Assembly (NCBI GenBank): GCA_034008185.1
Contig: CM067084.1
Span: 45,955,099-46,019,098 of the forward strand
Reading direction: 5' to 3'
DNA length: 64,000 nucleotides
Source: Gorsachius magnificus
Taxonomy: Eukaryota > Chordata > Aves > Pelecaniformes > Ardeidae
The translations under genes and the position numbers were made by a program. Below are positions 1-11,820 of the stretch, in pieces; position 1 is the first letter of the stretch; every line of letters begins with the position of its first letter. The notes beneath the pieces are model-generated. The model saw only the letters and a program-made list of their open reading frames with translations, was not told the DNA's origin and made no database searches.

Positions 1-3000
1 ATTTTACTGTTCTTAGTCTTGATCCTAGGACAGTGCTCCCTTTTTTGATAGGGTGAACCTAGCAAGCCGAACTGTAGATTTTGATGTTGTCTTAATGACA
101 CATTTCTCTAGGGTTTTGTGACAAAGATCAAAGTTTTAAAGAGCATATCCCTATAAAAGCATGTGTTATCCATTCCCTGTAGAAACAGATCACAAGGACA
201 GAAAAGGTTGAAGATGATAATACGTTCTCTGGCCCAGGTCAGTGGAACATAGCAGTGTGACTGTGTACAAGTAAGCATGATGTTGCTTAAAACATATTAT
301 TCTCTCATATTTAGGCAAACCCAGCTACTTCATGTATAACCTCAAATGTTTCTACACAACGGTGTTGCATTCTCAGTGTCTCGGTCTCATTGTTTTTTCC
401 AGTGCTGGCTTAATCTCTTCTTTTCTACATGGTATTTGTTAACATTTTAATACCTTTTTGATCATAGAATTCCAAAAAGAAGCCTGTTAATCTAGCTGAA
501 GTCAGATAGACCGAAATTTCTCAATTAGTAGTTCTTCTAAGTCTGTCTTAAAAGCTTGGTATTTCTATATTATATCTTATCTGTGATAATTGGTTTTGCT
601 GGCAAAGTTTTATCCAGCCAGCCAGAATGATATCAGTCATCCAGATCGAAGAACACAAAGTATTTATAAAATGTTATGGAAATCTCCTTTGTCCCCCACA
701 ACTAATAAGCATTTTTGTATTATAATGTTATAATAATGTAATACCATAATGTTCTTAACTTCTTTAGTTCTTAACCATGTAACAATGTATTCAAAAACAA
801 ACAAAAATTTCCCATTTGATAATGAAGAAAATAGAAATTTTTATATCATTTCTTCTGTTGTGTTTCTGTTGTGATCCTACAAACTAACATAGAAATTGAG
901 ATTAGGAAAGTTAAGAAAAAGTTGACAAACAGAAAGGCTAATTGGGTAGCAAAATGAGACAGCAAAATGCTGAAACCAAAGTTATCACATACAGGTGCAT
1001 CCTAGTTTAAAACAAACTATTCTCTTATTCATTAGAGTCAGCAGTGGTTGTTGTCTTGACAGCAGACTACATTGTGGTACTGCTGTCTGATTAATAACTT
1101 CCATTCGCAATCTGGGTGTTGCTGACTACAATGGAATCATTTTCAAAGTGACTCCAATGCTGTATGATAAATGGATGGATTTCAGGAAGAGGGCTTGAAG
1201 CATAGACAGTGCTGGCCATAAAGAAATTGCTGTGTTTTGTTTTGCCATTACTAAATTTCATTTAAGTTTACATTCCTTTTTCTTTATAATTTTATATTTT
1301 CTAGTGTCATCTTATACACTTCTATACAGTTCTTGCATAAATATTTATGTGACATCACTACCATTTCAGCAGAAAGTGCTGAAGATTACAAATGTTAATA
1401 GGGGTTAAAAGCTAGATATTATGTTTATTGGCTTATCTCCTCCCCTTTTGTGAGCATATTGATATTCAGCTTTAATTTTACATTCTCACCATCTTTTTCC
1501 AGAGTAATAGGTTTGATGTTTCATCAGTTGACAGAGAATGGGCTATGGTCCTCAAATTCCAAACCCACAGCCTCTTTCTACTTTGATTGGCAAGTGTGCA
1601 TGCTGTAGGTTCCTCCGCTCTGACCACACACCAAAATTTACTTCTTATACGAAACTCAGAAATTTTATTGGACTGTTAGTTTATCTTTAACCAGAGGAAA
1701 TAACACATGTATGGTGGGAAGTGGATCAAAATTATCTCATTGTTCTGATCTCTTTTTGAGGAAAGCAAAAAAAATAGAGTAAAGCACGATAAAGTGAATC
1801 CAAATAGAGCAAATCATTTTTTTTCCCCAAAACAATAAAGTATTAACCATATGAAAGGCAATAAATACACTTTACATACTGACAATCAGCATTTGGCTAG
1901 TGTTATAAAAGTTGAGAAATCCCTGCCCATATCTCCTGTTAAATGTTTATCTGCAAATTCAGATGTTAATGGTACGCTGAAATTTAATGACTAGGCACCT
2001 CTGAAAATCAAACTGTAGGATGTAGATTAATTGCAAGTAAATATAATTGCTCACCAACATGCCCAAGTTAGGAGCCTTGGTGCTTAATGCTCCTACTATA
2101 ACCAGTGGAAAGATAGAAGCTCTTTTAAGTCTGGTTTGATTTCTGGAGATGGCTTTCCCTTTCTCTATTGACCACAGAGCAAATTTTGGACAAGACTTCA
2201 AAGTTTCAACCTCAGTAAAGGGTTCAATGTTGGCCAGGAGAGTGCCTGAAGTAATTTTAGTCTTGTTCCTCTTTCTAATTGTCTGTGTGATATAATTTAA
2301 TTGCTATATCACACTCTTCATTGTTAAGAAACATTTTGGAATTGCTATATTTTGTTATCCTGTTCATGTGAATTCATCTAGCTTTAAAGGTTATTTTAAT
2401 GACAATACATGATACCATGTGGTTCTCAGCAAGTTTTGTGTCAAATGTTTAGTACAACTGTGTTGACATTCTGCCAAGTTCTTGGTGAGAGCTGTTTGTA
2501 AGAAGTCATGTTGTTGAATCTGATTCACTTTAAGGCAGGTCACAAATCTCAGTCACAGTTCAGTAGATCATCCAGGTTTTATTGTCTGAGTTAGCCTCTT
2601 TTATGGCTGGCTTCCAAAGCAGCATACTGGAGTGTGAGTTCAGAAGAGGCAAACTGGGAAGTGTGAAGTAAAGGACTGAGAAGGCACCATGCTGCTAACA
2701 TGCAATCCGTACTTCACTAGCGGTCGTCTGGTTCAGTTCTTGACATTGTCCCTTGTGAATAACAACAAATTAAACAGTTATAAAATTCATATCATTGTTT
2801 AGAGGAACAAAGATTCTCTGTCTCTTCTGGAGTTCAGTGTGTCTATTATCTCTGCCATCCTCTTAATCAAGAGAAGCAGCTGACAGAAAACGTGCTAAAT
2901 ATGACTAGCAGGAAACTGCAGATAATAAGATTCAGTACTTTGCTTCAGTTAAGAGATTACAAGTGACAAACCCGGGATAAATTCCTTTCCCTTTCCATTT

Positions 3001-3660
3001 AAAAATACCTACCCATGGTACTGGCCAATATTAAACATGTCCTTTCCTGAAAACTATCATCACGTGAAAAATAACTTGGGTCTCTAGAGAAGTAGACATT
3101 AGGTTTAGTAATGTGCGTGTATCCATAGCAGTAGGATATATGCTGTTTTGTGCTGTAGTACCTCAGTAAGAATTCAGAGTAAAAGTTGAACTTTTAAAAT
3201 AAAAGTTTCAGTACTAACGTTCTCAAGGATGTATTGCTGTGTACTGCCATCGTATTTGATGGTCTGATATTCCATCTACACTGAAATCTTCTAGTGAACA
3301 CAGTGATATTCCTAGTCAGCAAATTCTGGAAAGTGTTTCTATGTCTATTGTATAGCAAAAAATTCCTGGCTGGAACAGTAGGTGAGAAGGCATTTGGGCA
3401 AAAGTTACTAGAAATATTTATTAATGACATTAACACAAATTTTCTAATGACATTGACATAAATTATTGTTCACAATTTTCTGAATGTCGTCAAAAGACTG
3501 ATTGCTCCCTCACTATAGCATTAGTTTCATCACACCCTGGTATTTAGAAGAAAACAATTTAAACAATCTACCAGCAATAGCTACACCTTTTTTTGTTGTT
3601 ATATTTGCTGCTGTTTTTCATAACCCCTCAGGTATATTGATTAGGTAAGAAATTTATAGC
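1..3660. other. Non-coding AT-rich sequence, no gene seen
   Basis: I see no open frame longer than about 80 codons and no recognisable repeat family here. The two frames near 1959-2201 and 3194-3436 (both minus) have no domain, and their composition is what T/A-rich DNA gives by chance. Short A and T runs are scattered throughout. The stretch is probably intergenic or intronic. Confidence 0.6.
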
Positions 3661-3666
3661 ATTGTG

Positions 3667-3690
3667 TTTCTCAAACAAGTGTTTGAGAAA
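3667..3690. repeat. Perfect 10-bp inverted repeat with 4-nt loop
   Basis: The arms TTTCTCAAAC (3667-3676) and GTTTGAGAAA (3681-3690) are perfect complements separated by AAGT. On paper this forms a stable small hairpin on either strand. No T-run terminator context, gene end or transposon terminus lies beside it. About one such 10-bp dyad with a short loop is expected by chance in 64 kb of AT-rich DNA, so function is not implied. Confidence 0.9.
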
Positions 3691-6600
3691 AATGTCTGTC
3701 TCTTAGAGGTATTTACAAATACCTTAGTAAAGGACCATGAAATATAATCACAATGAAGGTCACAACTCTTCTTCTGCTATTCTAGGATGCATAGTAAATC
3801 ATCTCCTCTTTTTGACATGCCTTCCCATTCTGCTCTTTTTCTGTGAAATAACCTTCATAATTATTATTAATTATATCATGTAATGTATATGTTAGGTTCA
3901 GTCCTTCAATAAACTACAATATTTAGAACATTGAAATCCCATTTTTATGAGTATTTTTTATTTTCTAGTTCCATGTTGAAACCTGACATTTTTTTTTTTC
4001 TCATCCTTCCTGGAGCAGTCTGTTTGTTAGTCTGGGGTTTTTTATTAGTTCATTATATTTCTTATTCCAGCCATTGACAAACAAGTTGTTTCTTGTTGTC
4101 TAGAATGTAAACTTACTACTTCTCTAAATTTTACCCCTTTTCACGCCTGAGCTGACATGTTTGTTTTCCAGACTAGCTTTTTTAATTTGTTTTCCTTCCT
4201 TTAATTTATAAATTATACAATCAATTATTTATACATTATTACCCTAGTGAGTCCAAGGCAGAATATTTGATTGTCCTCAGATAAGTCATGCCATGAGCAA
4301 AGCACTCTCAGGCAGCTGACACCAGTTAGCCCAGCTAGTTTTTAACCTCTCCTGAGCCTTGACATGTCTAAGGCCAGCCAACAACTGCCTACATATTGTA
4401 TCACTCAGTGAATGAAAGTCATGCATTGTACAAGCCCATTCCCCCCCTTTTGCTGAGCTTGCATTCTTTTGGCTATTGCATACGCAGTCAGAAGATAGCC
4501 TGGAACAAAGAAATGGCTGTGAGAGAGAAATACAGTCTAACTTCAGCTGTGTTAATAGCCTTCCCTCAACATCAACTCAGCAGCATCGATAATCACATTG
4601 GCATTCGTACAACCTGGCTGAAATCTGAGTGGTGTCCACACAGTGTTACAGAACTTGTCCATTTTTTCCAGGCAGACTTATATACATTAAAATACTTTTG
4701 TATTCTGAAGTTAAGTACAAGCAAGAGAATTGTGCCCTTTGCATTGTTACTAATAATGTCCCATAGCTGTTCATTTTTTAACTAAAGAACTAGTTTTATA
4801 AGTAAGTGACATGCTGTCTTCTAGACTCTAATTAAAACTTATTTTTGGTCCTCAGGTGTAATGACTACTCTTCTGAGATGAGCTCTTAATTAATGCAGAG
4901 AGATCCTGAACGTCCCACCTCTCAACAGTAATGATTGACATCCAAGGATACATAAATTGCACTAATTGAGCTTTCCATTCATACATTTTTCTGCAGCCAA
5001 CTCATCAGAAAAGGTAGGAGAACAGACCAGCATAAGAAAAGTTATTTTACTGTCATCTGTATTTTCCTGAGGGGGAAAATCTGGAAGAACTATTGAACAT
5101 TTATTACCATGGACGTCAACTCTTCAGGTTTTAGAAGTAACATTTGCTTTACTAAGAAAATTAACGTTCTTAATTCAGTGATGTACAGCTGAATAATGAC
5201 ACAGTATTTGCTATTCAAAATCATGAATACCTTACAAGTCAGTTAGCAATGCTTTGGGTTGCAAATAGTGTTGCATAGCAATATGTACTTTCCAAACAGG
5301 TTGTTTGGTACTAAACCGAGGTATTTCACTGTCTCTAAGTGATGTTTTATCTGTAAATGTTCTCTTAATTTTGACCCACAGTTGGAAGCGGAGATTTCAT
5401 GGTATTTATTAAGCAATCATTTATTTCTAGGATTCAATTCAGTACTTCAATAATGAACTTTACTTTGCATTTAATTAAACTCTGTATTATTCTGGAGTCA
5501 CAGAAGTCATTGAATGAAGTCCAGTATTCTCATCTGGGCTGAAGTCCACTGAAACAAAAAAGTACTGGTAAGAACATGGTGGATAGAGAGGAACAAAAGG
5601 TGCTGGAATGTATCTGAGAGATATTTGGCAGAGGAATTACATTGCAGACGGTATATAGGAAATACTGGAAGTAGTCAAGGAAAAAAAACCTGGAAATAAG
5701 GCTAAACATATACCTACATAAAGATTTATCTGTGTTTTAAATGGTAATCCAGGGTTCAAGAGTAACTAACTTGGTCTTGGAAATCAGCTTTTGCCTGACC
5801 ATGGTTTTGTTTGACTGTCTGAATAACTTAGAACACTTTAACATGAACTTATTTGTTATTTATAACTTTAATTTATGGTGACTTTCAGTGAAAATGGAGC
5901 TCTTGAAATAGGCATCATGAAAGAAATCTTTCTAATTTCAGTGTTTATGTATTATATTTACGTGGTACCTGTACTCTTTTCCAGAAATAGGAAGCATTCA
6001 AGGTGTGGGGGGAAAAAAATGAACATATTTCAGAGATGATATTTTAGGATTCTAAAAACGAGCAAATGGTTTAATTGGCAGTGCTAAGCTTGAGGGCTAG
6101 AAGAATTACACTTCCTTGGGGAATATCCATACTGGAGAAGATTAAAGTATAAATGCTTATTGGTATATCCTTAAATCTGGAGTAGAAACGGGTCTGGCTG
6201 TTTGTATCTAGATGAAAAGTGAGCAGATCTATGGAAAAAAAAAATTAAACATATCTGTATGTGGTCTGGGGACCTGTTTAACTTTTGAGATGTTTTACTC
6301 CTCAGCTGCAGCACAAAGGCTATACAGAAAGGGATTGAAAGGAAAACTAAAACAGGATTGCGTAAGGCAGGTGCTGGACAGAGGTCCCATCAACACAGGA
6401 CACTGACTTTGAAACATCCCCTTTGTGTCCAACAAGGTTATGAAAATGTTATGAAAATTTCCTGTGCAATACTAGAGAAGAAAGTGAACTGGTAGTATGG
6501 GAGCAGAGTGACTTAGAGTCCAGGCCTTTGTATTTCTTCCAGTAAAAACATGAGGACAAAATGAAACAAAACTTTAAATTTAGAGTTAAGACAACAGACA

Positions 6601-8569
6601 TATAAGTGGAGGCTAGGGAAAAAAATGGGAAGTAAAGTATATGAAAAATGGTTACTCTAAATGCCTTTCATATCTAGAATAACTTCATACTCTTAGGATT
6701 AGTGCAAAACTATTAGCAGATCTTCTATGAGAATGTAATTTCATCTTCTTTGTGATATAACTCTTTGTCCAAAGTAACCCATTGCAACCTTTTATATTTA
6801 TCTATAATTTGTAATGTTACTGTGATTTTCGTATTGCACATATGGAAATATAACATCTAGGTATTAATTAAATTTTCTTCTTTATTGCTGGGCATATGGA
6901 AAAAATATGCACTCTAACTTGGTTACTTTGACAAAGCTGAATTGTTTAAAATCCAAACAGTGGTAGAACCAAAATGTTTTAACTTTCTAAGGAGAACAAA
7001 GATGCTTCTGTACAACATAATGCAGCCACTAGTCTGTCAAGGTCTAACTTCATTATCACACCTTCAGAATTTGTGTATATTTATACTTACGAAATGGTAA
7101 AAGCTCACTGTAAGTTTCACTAGAGTGTATGTATGTGGAAATATCTATTAACAGGAAACATATGCATACATTCAGGGTGTTGGCAGCTGTTTTAAACTGT
7201 GGTTGAAGTGCGTTCTGTGCTAATTCAAAATAATAGTTCTAGCTATAGCACCAACTTTAAAGATCATAGCAAATGTCACATCAACTGAGGCCAATGTATG
7301 CATCTTGCTTATGATAATCAATTAGACATTAATGATAGGTACTTCAGTTTGAATAGCTGCAACAATAAATTATTCTCAGGGTAACATGGTGGAGCCTAGT
7401 CTCCTTTGGCTTTTGGAACCAGTAAAATAACAGAACATCAGTCAAGTTAGTAAAGTGTGCCCTTATTACACATTCTGCATCTGTACATAAACTGCCAGCA
7501 TATGATCAAAGACCGCAGCTGTTTCAGTTATATCACAGTCACATCATAGACATTTTATAGTTACAGCAGAGCTGGTGTTCCAGGGGCAACCCAGTCACCT
7601 TGCAGACACACAGAGTTCAGTGGAACCTCATTAAATTGCACCCTGATATTATATGAAACTGGTAGCACATCTATTAAGTATGATATATATAATTTCTGTG
7701 TTAAAATTGTTTTGTATGCATTTTGTATGCATTGCCTGCATGTCTTCACAGGAAATCCAGGCTTTTGTTCACACAAAACTTCAGAGTTCCATGCTTGCAT
7801 ATTTTAATTTTAAATTGGTAGTTGCCAAAAATAAAGGATTATTAATAGCCAAATGGCTGTGTTGTATTGCACACTTTCGGGCCATGTGAAGGCATTAATA
7901 AAATATCTAATATTGATAAGAATAATTATAATGTAAGATGGAATATTAAAGTGTGTTTTCATAGCTGTTGACACATTTTTCCATTTCCATGGATGAGTGT
8001 TTCACTTAAGTTTTGCCATGAAATGTAGAATTTCACCTAGTCAATTTTTAGTAATAATCAGATGTGTCTTACTAACAACTGATTACCTTTTTTATATTAT
8101 CAGGTTTCAGTATGAGAAACATCAGGTAGGGAGAGATCTTAACAAGAAAGCGATTCAAGGAGTTATTATTGAAAAACATGTTTTAAGAGTTACTTAATGT
8201 TGAACACAGGATAGGTAACTGCTGTATCGCAAGAAAATTAAACTGGCAATTTCTTTGGAATTTTAAAGACACTATAACTTCAGCATTGGTTTAGTTGGTT
8301 TAGTTCCACATTGGAATTCACCAAAATAGTGTAACTTTACCATTTAGGAAGCTAAGCAGTACAACAAAATACAGGCAGCCAGCTAATCCAGTATTTGAAT
8401 CTTAGTATTTTTGCAGGAATTTATTGCTGAAGCAAAATGAAGAAAAAAAGCCCAAGTTTACTTAAGGAATAGCTCTAACAAAAAATACAACCTTGTGTTC
8501 TTAGCTACTCTTCCTAAACCTATTCTTCATACTTTGCAAATAAAGCAACATATGTGTATTTGTTCTGAT
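3691..8569. other. Non-coding AT-rich sequence, no gene seen
   Basis: The longest open frame (4396-4785 +, 129 codons) has no domain, no transcript-like flanks and a composition typical of random AT-rich DNA. The stretch at 5600-6420 looks slightly more purine-rich on the + strand and could hide a very old repeat, but I could not match it to any family. No RNA gene is visible. Confidence 0.55.
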
Positions 8570-8850
8570 AACTTTCAGTGCATGTACAAAAAAGAATAGG
8601 TTGTAAAACTAAAATATGTTAGGTGGGATAATAATCTATTACGGTAACAGTCAAATTGCTTGTCATGTCATGAAGGGTTATGCTTTAATTAAGCAATAAG
8701 GCATGACAGGGTGTGAATTACAATGTAATAATTCTTGTCTAGTGTATTGTTAGGCAGGAGGCCAAAGGCCTAGTGCCACTGAATGCTGCAGGAATGAATT
8801 ATTATGCTGTAATTTAAACAATGCAATATCATATTGCAGTAACTGTAAAA
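8570..8850. promoter_or_regulatory. Candidate conserved non-coding element with clustered dyads
   Basis: This block has balanced complexity, no repeat signature and three inverted repeats close together. The first is an outer TGTCATG/CATGACA pair (8661-8667 and 8702-8708) enclosing TGCTT/AAGCA arms around a TAATTAA core (8681-8695). The second is AGGCC-AAA-GGCCT (8759-8771), extended by GGCA/TGCC at 8753-8756 and 8774-8777. The third is the 17-bp palindrome TGCAATAT-C-ATATTGCA (8822-8838). TAATTA is the core site of many homeodomain proteins. That this is an enhancer-like element is inference; cross-species conservation is untested. Confidence 0.28.
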
Positions 8851-11802
8851 TACTACATTTTAAATGAAAAAAATACAAATTATAGTTTTTCTATACCTAA
8901 TTACTCCCCCAATAAACTATTTCATTGCCAAGCCTATCACAGAAAAGAGATATTTTCTATTTTAATATTGTGTTTAGATTTAGATGGCAATTAAAATCCA
9001 AACACAATTATTTCTGGGAGATCTGTAGGATTCTATTTTGATACCATTTTTCCTAAAATAAACAGAAGACATACAGCTCTAGGAACAAATTCTAAATTCT
9101 TTCTTTTCATTGGACAGAACTAGTGTACAACTTTTAAGTAAGAGCTTTCTGAAACTTACCTGGAGCCTTTCATTTAGCGGAGGCTTTGTTACCACCTTTA
9201 CCTTTTGTAAGCACAATTTTTCTTCTTCCTTCATTCTTATTTACACATTTTCAGAAGACACCTCATTTATAAAGCCCTTCAAATTCATCTCTTAGACATT
9301 TAAAAAAATTGTATTTTCTATGATTTTTTTTTTCCCCTGATCATCAAAGGAAAAGTCAATAGGAAAAAGACAAAAACACAGGATTGTGAGAGCTCCTATT
9401 ATATTTCTCTGCTACAAAGCATAAAATCAAAGATACTGTGAATAGTTGGAAATGCTGAAAAAAACCTATGAGCTATGATATTTTTCTGCACTTTCACTGG
9501 TTATATGATATAGGTAGCAAAACCCATGTAGTCTTACAATGCATTACGTTTACCACTACTAAGAGATTATACCTTATTGTCCATTTTGCAAAGTTATTTC
9601 ACAGTTTACATGACTGCCTGGAAAAGGTTCAGCAGGTTCCATGCTTGAGGCGTGTATGCAGTTTTTCTTGAGAGAAATTGGAAGCCTCGTCCATTGATAC
9701 ATTTATTTGTTTGTAGCTGAGCCAGGTTAGTGCTCTCAAGAAAAAGCCACCTATTTCTTCTCAGTTGTGAGATTCAATAGAAGTGGACTAAAATGTGGGG
9801 GGTTTCTCATTATTTTACATTGCTTTTGTGGCAGTGATGTAAATCAGTACAGCTTCCAGAAGTCGCAGGTCTGCTGTACAGTATCACTCCAATCTAAATC
9901 TCTCTCTGTGTTCCACAGGGGTTTTTCAGTTGCATTTTTGTGTTCAATCTGAGCCTGGCTATTGTCTGATGAACTACTGAATATCAGATATGGGATCTGT
10001 TTGCAAGTTGCTGTTTGATTCCTTAGTTGACTGAAGTTTGTCCTTAAGTAACATCGTAATTTTCCAGTTGACTTAATCACATTACAATTAATATACCCCC
10101 TTTCAGTGTTGCAATATTTACTATTGTAATACTAGCAAACAATGTTTAATACTTTTTAAAAAAATATTATCAGTACTGTACTTTAGGGTAGCTGTAGTAA
10201 TAACAAGAGATCTCATGTAAGAAGAGAGTTAGTGTTTAGGTCGGTACCTGAACAGAGAGACAGGTTTTTTTCCATAACACTTGAATTACAAGCAAATTTG
10301 TCTTCAAAGGATTCTTTGTACACAAAGAAAATCTGTCACTCTCAGAGTTCACAGGAGGAAACAATTTGTTTAATTTTCACAATAGTTGAGTAGCATCCTC
10401 TTCTTTCTGAGCACAATTCTTCAAAAATAAAACATTTTATATTTCTGATATCGTTTACCTTAGCCAGTTGAGGACTTTGCTTTTGGTTTCATAGTGATTA
10501 GGAGGGCATTTCTACTTTTTCACTTTCAGCAAACAGTTGTCTTTAATCCGAGACTGCAGTCTAGATAAGGATTCACAGCAATTATTTATCACCAAAACAT
10601 TTTTAATGCCTGTAACTCCGATAAACTGATGTTTTGACTTACTTTCTCTATTTTTGTAATGCACAAATTTGTACAAACACTCTACAACTTTAGCAGAAAA
10701 AATAAAACAGTAACAAAAAATGTTCAGGGCAAGGGATAATATACTGCCAGTTGAAGCTTCTGTTTTTCAAAATAGTAATGCTTTCGAGATTTGATTAGCA
10801 ATGATATATTATATGACAAAAGAAGGAAAAGGATTTAGAAATGGAAACTAAAAATAGTTGTGTGGTAATTTAATAACCTGGCAGATTTTATTCCATCTGT
10901 TAGGAAGAGTTTGAAAGCCATTTCCTGCTGCCACTCACACCGCAGAAGCTTCAGAGTTCAGAGATGGAATCAAATACCTGATGTGAAAATCTGCTGTTAT
11001 GATTCATATCCAAAGATTCATATCAGTATCCTTGCCTAGAATATTGTGTAGGGTTATTTAAAACAGAAAAAGTGAATCCAAAAGTTTAGGACTATTAATT
11101 ATATTATTGTCAATACCACAACTTTTGGCAGAAAAGGGACCAAAGATATTCATCCCTTTCAATTTATGAAAATTGTTGAAACTATTCTTTGACTGGACAA
11201 CTCAAGAAACCAGGTTTCTCAGATAGGTGGTCCAGTATTCAAATTTAATGAGCTTACTTTCAGAGTGACAGTACAGTGTTACATTGATCTGTCCTTTATT
11301 GCTGTCCAGAGTTGGTAAGTGATTTCGGGGAAAAGAACATCAAGTCAAATTATGTGGACAGAAGGTGTGAAGGAGAACGTGTGTAGTTTAAACCTGTAGT
11401 TGATGAACTGGCCTTCCAACCCACCATAAACAAGTACTGGCATGGACTGTGTTCTGGCAATGGGTTTGCTGCAGCAGCCCACATGTATCTGTATACAACT
11501 GGTTATTTCTGGATGATACCTCACAAGTGTTTGACAGATATAAGAAAACATAAATTACTTTTTCTCTTTAATAACGGAAAACCTGTAACACTCCTGGTAA
11601 TGTTAATCTAACTGACAGTATCAGACAGCATAGCTTCTCTTCACTGCAGGAGTAAGAACGTAAGTTAGAATTAGACATGGGCAAGTGGTACAAGCTGCTG
11701 TAAGCACTGTAAACTCTTCTCTGCACAGAAAAGGGTCTTTTACATTCGGTCGTTCAGGAAGAGAATCTAGAGGGAGCACTGAAACTTCACTGGCAACTTG
11801 AC
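8851..11802. other. Non-coding sequence, no gene seen
   Basis: The open frames here are all under 80 codons and overlap each other on opposite strands (for example 9767-9952 + against 9844-10080 -), as expected for chance frames. No mobile element, RNA gene or simple repeat of note is visible. Confidence 0.55.
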
Positions 11803-11820
11803 TTTTTTTTTTTTTTTTTT
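11803..11820. repeat. Poly-T run (T18)
   Basis: An uninterrupted run of 18 T on the + strand (18 A on the -). It could be the decayed tail of a minus-strand retroposed sequence, but nothing to its left or right is recognisable as an insert and no target duplication was found. Confidence 0.9.

Noticed and set aside
3667..3690. Hairpin considered as a microRNA or terminator
   Set aside because: The stem is only 10 bp, too short for a pre-miRNA (about 22 bp or more of duplex needed), and intrinsic bacterial-type terminators do not apply in this genome.
4396..4785. 129-codon + frame
   Set aside because: No recognisable domain, random-like composition and no flanking gene signals.
8753..8777. 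GGCA..AGGCC/GGCCT..TGCC stem considered as a microRNA precursor
   Set aside because: The paired region ends after about 11 positions with a mismatch block, and flanking bases do not extend the stem.
11803..11820. T18 (and similar runs at 20056, 32839 and 58010) considered as tails of processed pseudogenes
   Set aside because: No recognisable message body, SINE body or flanking target duplication accompanies any of them.
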